Below are positions 8,477 to 16,215 of a stretch of DNA of 40,619 bases, one piece after another. The DNA is from Streptomyces hygroscopicus subsp. hygroscopicus. Its GTDB lineage: Bacteria > Actinomycetota > Actinomycetes > Streptomycetales > Streptomycetaceae. The stretch is from NCBI RefSeq assembly GCF_001553455.1, contig NZ_BBOX01000244.1:1-40619 (forward strand). The letters run 5' to 3'. The notes under the pieces are model-generated. The model was given only the letters and a program-made list of their open reading frames with translations, was not told the DNA's origin and ran no database searches. Every line of letters begins with the position of its first letter. Position 1 is the stretch's first letter. The position numbers and the translations under genes are program-made.

Positions 8477-9694
8477 TCACTGGAGCCGCTCGACCACCGT
8501 CGCGATGCCCATCCCACCTCCCACGCACAGCGTCACCAGCCCGTACCGCCCGCCGCGCCGCTCCAGTTCGTCGATCACCGTGCCGAGGATCATCGCGCCG
8601 GTGGCGCCCAGTGGATGGCCCATGGCGATCGCGCCGCCGTTGACATTGACCTTGTCCAGGCTCAGCCCCATGTCGTCCACGAAGCGCAGCACCACCGCCG
8701 CGAACGCCTCGTTGATCTCCACCAGATCGATGTCGTCGATGGTCAGCCCGGCCTTGGCGAGCGCCTTACGGGTGGCGGGAGCCGGGCCGGTGAGCATGAT
8801 GGTGGGGTCGGCGCCGGAGACGGCGGCGGAGACGATCCGGGCGCGCGGGGTCAGCCCGAAGCGCTCGCCGACCTCGCGGTTGCCGATGGCGACCAGGGCG
8901 GCGCCGTCCACGATGCCCGAGGAGTTCCCCGCGTGGTGGACGTGGTCGATCGCCTCGAGCCAGTGGTACTTCTGCAGCGCCACCGCGTCGAAGCCGCCCG
9001 CTTCGCCGATGGCGGCGAACGACGGCTTCAGGCCCGCCAGGGTCTCGGGGGTGGTGCCGGGGCGGATGTGCTCGTCCCGGTCGAGGACGGTCAGCCCGAC
9101 GCGGTCGCGGACCGGCACCACGGAGCGGTCGAAGCGCCCCTCCTTCCACGCCCGCGCGGCCCGCTCCTGGGAGAGCGCGGCGAAGCTGTCCACGTCATGG
9201 CGGCTGTAGCCGCCGAGGGTGGCGATGAGGTCGGCGCCGATGCCCTGCGGTACGAAACCGGTCTCGTAGTTGGTCATCGGGTCGGCGAACCAGGCCCCGC
9301 CGTCGGAGCCCATCTTCACGCGCGACATCGACTCGACCCCGCCCGCGAGCACCAGGTCCTCCCAGCCGGAGCGGACCTTGGCCGCCGCCAGGTTGACGGC
9401 CTCCAGGCCCGAGGCACAGAAGCGGTTCTCCTGGACGCCCGCGACCGTGTCCGGGAGCCCGGCCGCGATGGCCGCGATCTTGGCGATGTCGGAGCCCTGG
9501 TCGCCGAGCGGGCTGACGACGCCGAGGACCACATCGTCGATCGCCGCCGGGTCCAGGTCGGGGAACCGCCCGCGGATCTCCTGGATGAGGCCCACCACCA
9601 GGTCGACGGGTTTGGTGCCGTGCAGGGCGCCGTCGGCCTTCCCGCGCCCGCGCGGGGTGCGGATGGCGTCGTACACATACGCTTCGGTGCTCAC
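8477..9694 (-). CDS. fadA: Acetyl-CoA C-acyltransferase (thiolase)
   Basis: 405-residue type II thiolase that cleaves 3-ketoacyl-CoA with CoA. Catalytic residues are readable: acyl-accepting Cys93 in ENRFCASGLEAVN, His360 in GGAIAMGHPLGATG and Cys390 in TLCVGGGMG. Length and motifs match the FadA/AtoB family, and the pairing with FadB makes the thiolytic beta-oxidation step the likely role. The start is a GTG at 9692-9694 with AAAGG upstream. A start one codon phase away (ATGACGTGA) is not in frame. Confidence 0.95.
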   Translation of the reverse strand: MSTEAYVYDAIRTPRGRGKADGALHGTKPVDLVVGLIQEIRGRFPDLDPAAIDDVVLGVVSPLGDQGSDIAKIAAIAAGLPDTVAGVQENRFCASGLEAVNLAAAKVRSGWEDLVLAGGVESMSRVKMGSDGGAWFADPMTNYETGFVPQGIGADLIATLGGYSRHDVDSFAALSQERAARAWKEGRFDRSVVPVRDRVGLTVLDRDEHIRPGTTPETLAGLKPSFAAIGEAGGFDAVALQKYHWLEAIDHVHHAGNSSGIVDGAALVAIGNREVGERFGLTPRARIVSAAVSGADPTIMLTGPAPATRKALAKAGLTIDDIDLVEINEAFAAVVLRFVDDMGLSLDKVNVNGGAIAMGHPLGATGAMILGTVIDELERRGGRYGLVTLCVGGGMGIATVVERLQ

Positions 9695-9797
9695 GTCATC
9701 GGCCTTTCAGGGAAGGGCGGGGCGGGGACGGCCCGGTGGCTCGGAAACGGCTCAGCGGCGCGGCCACGAGCGGAACACGCGACCGCTGACGCGGGGT

Positions 9798-10946
9798 TCA
9801 TGACGGGCTTCCCTCGCCGAGGGAGGTGACACCCCAGTCGCGGGCCACCTCGGCGGTGTCCGCCCCGGGCCGGGCGGGCGCGCGGCGCACCGCGCCCGGG
9901 GTGGCGGAGAAGCGCGGGGCGGGCGCGGGCTGGGTGATCCCGCCGTGGTCGAGGAAGGTGGAACGGGCCGCGAGATGCGGGTGGGCGGGGGCCTCCCGCA
10001 GCGACAGCACGGGGGCGACGCAGGCGTCCGAGGTGCCGAAGACGGCGGTCCACTCCTCGCGGGTGCGCTGCTTGAAGCGGTCGGCGATGGCGGTGCGCAG
10101 CGCGGCCCAGCTGTCGAAGTCATCGCGGGCGGGGGCCCGGTCGGCGATCCCCAGCAGCGCGATGAACTCCGCGTAGAACTTGCGCTCCAGGGGGCCGACC
10201 GCCATATGGCCGCCATCGGCGGTCTCATAGGTGCCGTAGAAGGGGCAGCCGCCGTCGAGGAGGTTGGTGCCGCGCTGGTCCCGCCAGCCCCCGGCGGCCA
10301 TCATGCCGTGGATGACGGAGGTCAGATGGGCGGTGCCGTCGACGATCGCGGCGTCCACGACCTGGCCGGTGCCGCCCGCGCGGGCGTGCTGCAGGGCGGC
10401 GAGGACGCCGATGACGAGATAGAGCGAACCCCCCGCGTAGTCCCCCAGGAGATTGGCGGGGGCGACGGGCGGGCCGTCGGCGGCGCCGATCATGCTGAGG
10501 GCGCCGGTGACGGCGATATAGCCGATGTCATGGCCGGCGGACTGGGCGAGCGGGCCCTCCTGCCCCCAGCCGGTCATCCGGCCGTAGACGAGCCGGGGGT
10601 TACGGGCCAGGCAGGCGTCCGGGCCCACCCCCAGCCGCTCGGCGACCCCGGGTCGGTAGCCCTCGATGAGGATGTCGGCGCGCTCCACGAGGTCGAGCAC
10701 GGCGGCCACGCCCGCCTCGGACTTCAGGTCGAGCAGCACCGAGCGCTTGTTGCGGTTGGCGAGGTCGTGGTCCGGGTCGATGCGCAAGCCCCCGGGGCTT
10801 CCGGGGCGGTCGACGCGGACGACATCGGCACCGAGGTCGGCGAGGACCATGGCGGCGAACGGGCCCGGTCCGATCCCCGCGAGCTCCACCACGCGCACGC
10901 CGGTCAGCGGGCCGACCGCCGTCGCCCCCTCCTCTATCGCCGTCAT
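9798..10946 (-). CDS. CaiB/BaiF CoA-transferase family protein, probable alpha-methylacyl-CoA racemase
   Basis: 382 residues, family III CoA transferase fold. The racemase catalytic pair is visible: His139 in SAGHDIGYIAVTG and Asp169 in NLLGDYAGGS. The N-terminus PLTGVRVVELAGIGPGPFAAMVLADLGADVVRVDRP is the usual CoA-binding start. The single-subunit length and both residues favour epimerisation of 2-methylacyl-CoA, which makes branched or sterol-derived acyl-CoAs accessible to beta-oxidation, over carnitine-type CoA transfer. It is the first gene of the operon racemase-thiolase-FadB. GGGGACGGG lies immediately upstream of the ATG at 10946, so spacing is short. Confidence 0.9.
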   Translation of the reverse strand: MTAIEEGATAVGPLTGVRVVELAGIGPGPFAAMVLADLGADVVRVDRPGSPGGLRIDPDHDLANRNKRSVLLDLKSEAGVAAVLDLVERADILIEGYRPGVAERLGVGPDACLARNPRLVYGRMTGWGQEGPLAQSAGHDIGYIAVTGALSMIGAADGPPVAPANLLGDYAGGSLYLVIGVLAALQHARAGGTGQVVDAAIVDGTAHLTSVIHGMMAAGGWRDQRGTNLLDGGCPFYGTYETADGGHMAVGPLERKFYAEFIALLGIADRAPARDDFDSWAALRTAIADRFKQRTREEWTAVFGTSDACVAPVLSLREAPAHPHLAARSTFLDHGGITQPAPAPRFSATPGAVRRAPARPGADTAEVARDWGVTSLGEGSPS

Positions 10947-10961
10947 CCCGTCCCCAACCGT

Positions 10962-10994
10962 GTGACACTACCGCTGTAACACCGCCGATGCTAA
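10962..10994 (-). promoter_or_regulatory. Promoter and imperfect palindrome of the racemase-fadA-fadB operon
   Basis: On the minus strand TTAGCA (10989-10994), an 18-bp spacer and TAGTGT (10965-10970) form a promoter-like pair. The 21-bp segment 10962-10982 (GTGACAC...GTAACAC) is an imperfect palindrome lying largely within the spacer and over the -10. Operators between -35 and -10 are the hallmark of MerR activators, and a merR gene faces this operon. The element was found by eye only. Confidence 0.4.
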
Positions 10995-11250
10995 GAACGC
11001 GCCCCGCATTCCACAAGTCCCCTCGGGACCCTGTGGACAACCAAAGCCCTTGGCCGACGGCGGGGTTGGCCCGAGCGGACGCGCGGCGGTCCGGGAGTGG
11101 CGCCGGTAGGCCCCGGCCAGGGCCGGTCGGGCCGGTCAGGGCGGTCAGGGCCGCGGTCCGAGCGGTCAAGGGGCCGCGGTCCGAGCGGCCAGGGCGGTCA
11201 GGGCCGGTCCGAGCGGTCAGGGTCGGTCAGGGCGGTAGAGCCAGTCCGGA

Positions 11251-11459
11251 CGGTCAAGGCCGATCCGGGCGGTCAGGGCCAGTCCGGACGGTCAGAACCG
11301 GTCCGGACGGTCAAGGCCGATCCGGGCGGTCAGGGCCAGTCCGGACGGTCAGAACCGGTCCGGACGGTCAAGGCCGGTCCGGACGGTCAGGGCCAGTCCG
11401 GACGGTCAGAACCGGTCCGGGCGGTCAGAACCGGTCCGGGCGGTCAGAACCGGTCCGGG
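11251..11459. repeat. 19-bp tandem repeat array A (11 units, 57-bp higher-order period)
   Basis: Eleven contiguous 19-bp units with consensus CGGTCAGRRCCRGTCCGGR. In the first part three subtypes (AAGGCCGATCCGGG, AGGGCCAGTCCGGA and AGAACCGGTCCGGA after CGGTC) recur as a 57-bp block; the last three units are identical. Degenerate units extend back to about 11120. No gene is on either strand: the long open frames here exist because three units are 57 bp, so a frame once open stays open. The array occupies the gap between the acyl-CoA operon and the DUF1203 gene. Confidence 0.95.
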
Positions 11460-11579
11460 TCGACCCCCGCCGACAGCGGCGGCTTCGGCACGAGGTGGTC
11501 CGTCCCGTACATCGCCCACCTCAGCGCCTCGTCCGATTCCCGCCAGCGCCCCGGGAGCCCACCGGCCAGCCTGGAACGC

Positions 11580-12071
11580 ATGCACGAGACCTACGAGATG
11601 CGGGCCATCGCGCCCGAGGCGCTGAAACTGCTGCGGACCACCGACGACGCGGGACGTCCGCCGCGCCTGGTGGTGGAGGGCGAGGAGGGCGGCAGCCCGC
11701 TGCGCTGCTGCCTGGGCCGGAGCCGGCCGCACGAGACGATCGCGCTCGTCTCCTACGCCCCGCTGCGCCGCTGGTCGGCGGAGACGGGCGCCACGCCCGG
11801 CCCGTACGACGAGGTCGGCCCGGTCTTCATCCACCCCGAGGGGTGCGACGGCTGGACCGGCCCCGGTGTCGCGGACGGTATCCGGGGCGAACGGCGGGTG
11901 CTGCGGGCGTACTCGGCCGAGGGCCACATACTCGGCGGCCTGCTGCTGAACGGGGGCGAACCGACGATCGAGGCGGGGCTGGCCGAGCTGTACCGGGACC
12001 CGAGGGTGGCGGCGGTGCATGTGCGCGCCGTCGAGTTCGGCTGCTTCCTGGCCGAGACGCGGCGGGTATGA
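11580..12071 (+). CDS. DUF1203 domain-containing protein
   Basis: 163 residues of unknown function. The pattern YEMRAIAPEALKLLRTTDDAGRPPR, then PLRCCLGRSRPHETIALVSYAPL, GPVFIHPEGC and the C-terminal AVEFGCF is that of the DUF1203 family. The ATG at 11580 gives the family's usual N-terminus; the same frame runs upstream through the repeat array, but that part is not coding-like. The Shine-Dalgarno is weak (GGAAC). 19-bp arrays lie on both sides. Conserved Cys and His residues could suggest redox or metal chemistry, but no reaction is known to me. Confidence 0.85.
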   Translation: MHETYEMRAIAPEALKLLRTTDDAGRPPRLVVEGEEGGSPLRCCLGRSRPHETIALVSYAPLRRWSAETGATPGPYDEVGPVFIHPEGCDGWTGPGVADGIRGERRVLRAYSAEGHILGGLLLNGGEPTIEAGLAELYRDPRVAAVHVRAVEFGCFLAETRRV

Positions 12072-12101
12072 CGGACCCGGAACGCACCGGAGGGTGTCCC
12101 A

Positions 12102-12216
12102 CATGCCGGTGGTTCTGTCACCGACCGGTGATTCCGTCACGCACCGGTGATTCCGTCACGCACCGGTGGTTCTGTCGCACACCAGAGATACCGTCACATA
12201 CCGGAAGACGCCGTCA
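12102..12216. repeat. 19-bp tandem repeat array B
   Basis: Six units (five of 19 bp, one of 20), best seen as CGCACCGGTGATTCCGTCA at 12140-12158. The other units differ at a few positions, and a seventh partial unit runs into the endonuclease V coding sequence. The last TCA (12214-12216) is the TGA stop of the endonuclease V gene on the other strand. The unit shares the CCGGT core and the period with array A, but the rest differs. Confidence 0.9.
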
Positions 12217-12939
12217 CATACCGGCGTCTTTCAGGGCCCGGCGGCACAGCGCGTCCGCGCGCCGTGTCGTCTCGGGCAGACGGTAGTCGCGGGCCAGGTG
12301 CAGGGTGTAGGCGCAGGCGTCCGCGATGGTCACCCGGTGGCCGACCGAGACGAAGAGCGGCTTCACACCGTCGCGGGTGCGCAGCGCCCGGCCCACCTCC
12401 TCGCCCCCGTCGAGCAGCGGCGACCAGTCGCCGCGGCGCGGGCCCGGATCGGCGTGCCGGAAGCCGAAGGGGTTCTTGGCGACACCTATGGTGGGCAGCC
12501 CGGTGAGCACCCCGAGATGGCTGGCCAGCCCGAACCGGCGGGGGTGCGCGAGGCCGTAGCCGTCGCACACCACCAGGTCGGGGCGGCGGCCGAGCCGCCG
12601 GTGGAGGTCGCCGAGCGCGCCGAGGACGGCCGGGATCTCACGGAATGCCAGCAGTCCGGGGACGTACGGGAAGGTGACCCGGCCGACCGCGGTCGCCTCC
12701 GCGACGACGGTGAGGTCACGGGCGTCCAGCGCGACGGCGGCGGCCGCGACGACGTCGCGCTCGTCGTCGTACGCCACGTCCACTCCGACGACCGCGCCGG
12801 TGCCGGTGCCCGGCTCGGGCACCTCCCCGCCGATCACCACGGACGCCCGCGTCCGCTCCTGGACGGCGATCGCCTCGGCCTCGGTGGTGGGCCAGTCGCG
12901 GGGCGGTTCGTATCGCGGGTCAACGGCACTGGTCATCAT
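12214..12939 (-). CDS. nfi: Endonuclease V (deoxyinosine 3' endonuclease)
   Basis: DNA repair nuclease that nicks the second phosphodiester bond 3' of deoxyinosine arising from adenine deamination. 241 residues from ATG 12939; an adjacent ATG at 12936 and an upstream in-frame ATG at 13008 are alternatives, but homologous sequence begins near here. Family motifs are VVGVDVAYDD with metal-binding Asp54, GLLAFREIPAV with Glu, VVCDGYGLAHPRRFGLASHLG with Asp and His, and PTIGVAKNPF. The stop codon lies inside repeat array B. The gene is monocistronic and follows the hairpin that ends the sigma-like gene. Confidence 0.93.
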   Translation of the reverse strand: MMTSAVDPRYEPPRDWPTTEAEAIAVQERTRASVVIGGEVPEPGTGTGAVVGVDVAYDDERDVVAAAAVALDARDLTVVAEATAVGRVTFPYVPGLLAFREIPAVLGALGDLHRRLGRRPDLVVCDGYGLAHPRRFGLASHLGVLTGLPTIGVAKNPFGFRHADPGPRRGDWSPLLDGGEEVGRALRTRDGVKPLFVSVGHRVTIADACAYTLHLARDYRLPETTRRADALCRRALKDAGM

Positions 12940-12975
12940 GCGGACCACATTACGAGCGCGCCGATGATGTTCGAC

Positions 12976-12999
12976 GCCTTGCCCTTCGGAGGGCAAGGC
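12976..12999 (-). terminator. Terminator of the sigma-like/zinc-finger gene
   Basis: Perfect 9-bp stem GCCTTGCCC (12976-12984) / GGGCAAGGC (12991-12999) with a TTCGGA loop, about 70 bp past the stop of the gene at 13071. A UUCG-type loop favours a stable RNA hairpin. Confidence 0.65.
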
Positions 13000-13070
13000 T
13001 CTCGGCACAGTCCGTCATTGACACTGGGCGAAGGGAACCCCGGTGGCCGCGCACGGTCACAGGGGCGAGG

Positions 13071-14573
13071 TCAGCCCACGCAGAGCCGGACCAGGAGCGA
13101 GACGCAGTTCCGGGAGCCGTCGGAGCCGTGGCCGGTCGGCTTCGCCGTGGGCTGCCGCGTCGGCCCCTCGCTCGGGGTGTTCTGCCGATCCTTCGTACCG
13201 CCATCCGTCGGCTTCCGGGTCGGTGCACCGGTCGGCTCGTCCGAGGGGCGGCTCGACGGGGAGGAAGAAGCGGACGAATGCGTCGAAGCGGGCGAAGACG
13301 GCCGCGACGAGGGTGCAGCGGAGGAAGAGGACGACGGCGCCTTCCGCGAGGGCGAGACGGCGCTGGACGGCACATCCGCCGGGGAGTGCCCCGTGGGCGC
13401 GCTCGACGTGGACGGCCGGTTCCGGGACGCCTCCCCCGGACCGTCCGCCCGCGATCCGCCCGGATGCCGCGAGGCGCCGGACGTGTCGGACGTGGCAGAC
13501 CTGTCGGACGACGCGCCCGAGCCCGAGGAGCCGGACGGACCGGAAGAGCCGGACGAAGCAGAAGAGCTGGAGGCATCCGATATGGACGGCGTCGACACCG
13601 CCGTCGGCTGCTGCGCCTCCGCCGCGCCGCCGTCCGTCAGCGCCAGCCCCGTCATGATCGCCGCCCCCGCGACCAGCACCACCCCGGCCCCGGCCGCCGC
13701 GACCGCCACCGGCCCCGCCTGACGCACCTGTCCGCGGACCAGATGACGCATGGACCGGCGGGTGGAGACCAGCGGCCCGTTCGAGGGCGCCGCATGCGCA
13801 CCACCGGCCGCCGCGGCACTCACCCCGGCGGCCCCCACGGCGCCCGCGGCACCGGCCGCACCCGCCGCACCGGCCGCCGCCAGCGGCGCCAGGAAGCGCG
13901 CCATGTCCCGGTCGTACAGCGTCAGCAGGGCCGGGCCGGTCAGTGCGGGCAGCCGGTCGTCGGCCGCGATCAGCTGCTCCATCCGGCCCCGGCAGTCCCG
14001 GCAGCTCTCGATGTGCACCGCGATCTGCTCGGCCTGCTGCGGGGTGTCGGTGCCCCGCACATGGCCGGGCAGCCGCTCCCAGTGCTCACCGCACGCGGCG
14101 CTCGCCGGATAGCCGGGCTGGGCGCGCAGGAACTCCTGGCGCACGCTCTCCCGGACGCGCTCCACCAGGGCCGCCGCGCCATCCGGGGCCATCCCGGTGC
14201 GCCGCGCCACCTCCTCCGGCGGAAGCCCGTCCACCTCGGTGAGCCACAGCACCTTGACCCAGCGCTGCGGAAGCTCACCGAGGATCTCCACGAGCGGTTC
14301 GAGATACGACGCCTGCTGCGGCGGCCCCCAGCTCCCCACCGCGGCCGAAAGCGCCCTTACGGCGCTCGTCAGCTCGGCCGGGACGGCGTCGGCACCGAGG
14401 GGGTGTCCGGCGCGCAGCCGCCGCCAGACGCTGTAGTGCGCCTCGGCCACCAGGTCCCCCGCAACCCAGGGATTTCCGGTAAGAGTTCGGGCATATCCGC
14501 ACAGACGCGGATATTCGGCTTCGTAGATACGGGTGCAGGCGGCCGCGTCGAGCGCCGCGGGACCTTCGGTCAT
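13071..14573 (-). CDS. Sigma-70-like protein fused to anti-sigma zinc finger, membrane segment and Ser/Pro-rich tail
   Basis: 500 residues with an unusual one-piece design. Residues about 15-55 resemble sigma region 2 (YEAEYPRLCGYARTLTGNPWVAGDLVAEA). Residues about 95-150 resemble sigma region 4 (LGELPQRWVKVLWLTEVDGLPPEEVARRTGM). A putative anti-sigma zinc finger follows (His187, Cys191, Cys194 in VHIESCRDC), then an Ala-rich stretch, one transmembrane helix (about 286-311) and a low-complexity Ser/Thr/Pro tail ending in RNCVSLLVRLCVG. Fused ECF sigma factors with a C-terminal zinc finger and membrane extension are known in Streptomyces (ECF52/53-like groups); membership here is inferred. The gene is divergent from the SsgA-like gene. 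Confidence 0.8.
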   Translation of the reverse strand: MTEGPAALDAAACTRIYEAEYPRLCGYARTLTGNPWVAGDLVAEAHYSVWRRLRAGHPLGADAVPAELTSAVRALSAAVGSWGPPQQASYLEPLVEILGELPQRWVKVLWLTEVDGLPPEEVARRTGMAPDGAAALVERVRESVRQEFLRAQPGYPASAACGEHWERLPGHVRGTDTPQQAEQIAVHIESCRDCRGRMEQLIAADDRLPALTGPALLTLYDRDMARFLAPLAAAGAAGAAGAAGAVGAAGVSAAAAGGAHAAPSNGPLVSTRRSMRHLVRGQVRQAGPVAVAAAGAGVVLVAGAAIMTGLALTDGGAAEAQQPTAVSTPSISDASSSSASSGSSGPSGSSGSGASSDRSATSDTSGASRHPGGSRADGPGEASRNRPSTSSAPTGHSPADVPSSAVSPSRKAPSSSSSAAPSSRPSSPASTHSSASSSPSSRPSDEPTGAPTRKPTDGGTKDRQNTPSEGPTRQPTAKPTGHGSDGSRNCVSLLVRLCVG

Positions 14574-14698
14574 GGTGGAACAACCCCTGGGGTGGGTGCC
14601 TCGTCACTGCCGACGTTCTGTAACAGGTCCGCACGGCGCCCGAGACCTTGCATGGCTTTGGCAAGCCTAAATGCCCTATGTCCCCACGAAAAATCAGT

Positions 14699-14714
14699 CG
14701 TGACACACGTCACG
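14699..14714. promoter_or_regulatory. Palindromic operator candidate in the sigma-like/ssgA-like divergent region
   Basis: CGTGACACACGTCACG: perfect 6-bp arms (CGTGAC/GTCACG) around ACAC, in the 228-bp region between two divergent genes, at an AT-richer spot than its surroundings. It looks like a site for a dimeric regulator. Which gene it serves is unknown. Confidence 0.35.
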
Positions 14715-14801
14715 TCGAAAGCGGGTGCACTGCCCTGATCGCCCAAACGTCTTAACGGTCGTAAGGGCGACGCGCCCCGCACCGATCGCAAGGGAGCCGA
14801 C

Positions 14802-15215
14802 GTGATCACTGTCATCGACCAGGCCGTCCAGGCACAGCTCATCGCGTCCACGCCCGAGTCACGCGCGATCCCGGCATGCCTGCGCTACGAGCGGGACGAC
14901 CCGTTCGCCGTCCGCGTCTCCTTTCCGCCCTCCGCCTCCCTCGACGGCTCGGCGGTGGAGTGGACGTTCGGACGGGAGCTGCTCGCGGCCGGACTGCGGG
15001 GCCCGGCGGGCAGCGGGGACGTGCAGATGTGGCCGTGCGGACCACGGCGGACGGTCCTGGAGTTCCACGCCCCCGAGGGCATGGCCATGGTCCAGTTCGA
15101 CACCGGCGACCTCCGCAGGTTCCTGGGCCGCTCGTACGACGTCGTCCCCGAGGGCCACGAGGCGGGGGAACTGGACCTGGACCAGGGGCTGGCGTCACTA
15201 CTGAAGGACGCCTGA
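14802..15215 (+). CDS. SsgA family sporulation/cell division regulator (SsgA-like protein)
   Basis: 137 residues, the standard size of SALP proteins, which occur in sporulating actinomycetes and help place FtsZ rings or act in septal peptidoglycan maturation. Matching features are PACLRYERDDPFAVRVSFPP, VEWTFGRELLAAGL, GSGDVQMWPCG and the C-terminal ELDLDQGLASLL. Which of the SsgA-G paralogues it is cannot be told by eye. The GTG start has AAGGGAG six bases upstream. The stop TGA (15213-15215) lies in the first unit of repeat array C. The divergent sigma/anti-sigma-like gene could be a developmental partner. Confidence 0.92.
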   Translation: MITVIDQAVQAQLIASTPESRAIPACLRYERDDPFAVRVSFPPSASLDGSAVEWTFGRELLAAGLRGPAGSGDVQMWPCGPRRTVLEFHAPEGMAMVQFDTGDLRRFLGRSYDVVPEGHEAGELDLDQGLASLLKDA

Positions 15216-15341
15216 GCCACCATGAATCGCCTGATCCGGAACGAATCACCCTAGCCGCACAAACCACTGATCCGATATGAATCGCCTGATCCGGTAAGAA
15301 CAACCGAGCCAGTGCGAATCACCTGAACCGGCATGAATCGC
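15212..15341. repeat. Degenerate 19-bp tandem repeat array C
   Basis: Seven units of 17-19 bp, five of them exactly 19, consensus CTGATCCGGTATGAATCGC. The first unit (15212-15230) contains the TGA stop of the ssgA-like gene. The array is more diverged than A and B and shares their period and the CCGG core. The rest of the spacer to 15428 contains a few GCTTCAGC-type repeats and no gene. Confidence 0.8.
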
Positions 15342-15428
15342 TCGAGCCTGTACGGACGGATACGCGAGCCCGCCCCGGGCGCTTCAGCCCGGCCCAGGCG
15401 CTTCAGCTCGGGCCCTGGCGGTGAGGCG

Positions 15429-16172
15429 TCAGGTGGTGGTCGCGGCGGTGGTCGTCGCCAGCATGGTCGTGACGACGGCGGCGGCGAGCGCCGTCCGCAC
15501 CTGGGCGATCACCTTCTCCAGCACCGGGCCCATCCCCCCGCAACGTGCCCCCAGTTCGAGGATCCGGTCCTTGCGGACCTTGGCGTCCGTGGCCGTCACC
15601 ACGGTCCTCAGCTCGCCCGCGGCAGCCAGGCTGACCAGCGCCGCGTCCCGTTCGGACACCTCCGCCACCGGCTGCCCGCCGTGCAGGGCGCGCACCGCGG
15701 CCGCCCGCATCGCGGCCACCGGCTCGGGGCGTTCCAGCGTGTACTCCTTGGCCGGGAACAGCCCCAGCACCCGCCTCCCCTTCGCCCGCACATACCCGGC
15801 CGCCACCATCTGGTCGCGGACCGCTTGCTCGGTCAGCCGTGGCTGGTGCCCCACCCAGATCTGCCAGCTCCGTGGCCGGGATTCACCGATCAGTTCCAGC
15901 AGCCCGTCGAGCGCCTGATCCCCGGTGAGGGCGTCGGCCACCGGACAGGGGCTGCCGTCCGTGTCGGTGAGCGTGCCCCGCTGTACGAGTTCGGTGAGGG
16001 CGGCGGCGCGTACGAGGAGGGCGGTGTGAGCACCGGTGGGACGGCCGGTCTCGGGGTCGTAGGAGAGCAGGTAGAGCGAGGCGGCGAGGGAGAGCGAGCC
16101 GTTCGGCACGAGGAAACCTCCGACGGTCGGGCGTCCGGTGGGGGCGGCGTCCTTCGACCATATCGGCCACAT
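15429..16172 (-). CDS. GPP34 (GOLPH3-like) family protein
   Basis: 247 residues from the ATG at 16172. The frame is open much further upstream, but only because a 17-bp repeat array encodes PGPPPPQARHHP-like nonsense. The fold signature is GGFLVPNGSLSLAASLYLLSYDPETGRP, LVRAAALTELVQRGTLTD, RSWQIWVGHQPRLTEQAVRDQMVAAGYV, GRRVLGLFPAKEYTLERPE and a helical C-terminus. In eukaryotes the fold binds PI4P; many actinobacterial paralogues exist with no assigned role. Probably cytoplasmic or membrane-associated. No clear Shine-Dalgarno was found. Confidence 0.85.
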   Translation of the reverse strand: MWPIWSKDAAPTGRPTVGGFLVPNGSLSLAASLYLLSYDPETGRPTGAHTALLVRAAALTELVQRGTLTDTDGSPCPVADALTGDQALDGLLELIGESRPRSWQIWVGHQPRLTEQAVRDQMVAAGYVRAKGRRVLGLFPAKEYTLERPEPVAAMRAAAVRALHGGQPVAEVSERDAALVSLAAAGELRTVVTATDAKVRKDRILELGARCGGMGPVLEKVIAQVRTALAAAVVTTMLATTTAATTT

Positions 16173-16215
16173 GCCGCATGATCGACCCACCGCCGCCGGG
16201 AGCCTCGACAGCCGC

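Noticed and set aside
10988..12286. Long plus-strand frames beginning in repeat array A
   Set aside because: They are kept open by the 57-bp (3 x 19) periodicity of the array; only the part from 11580 in one frame (DUF1203) is a gene.
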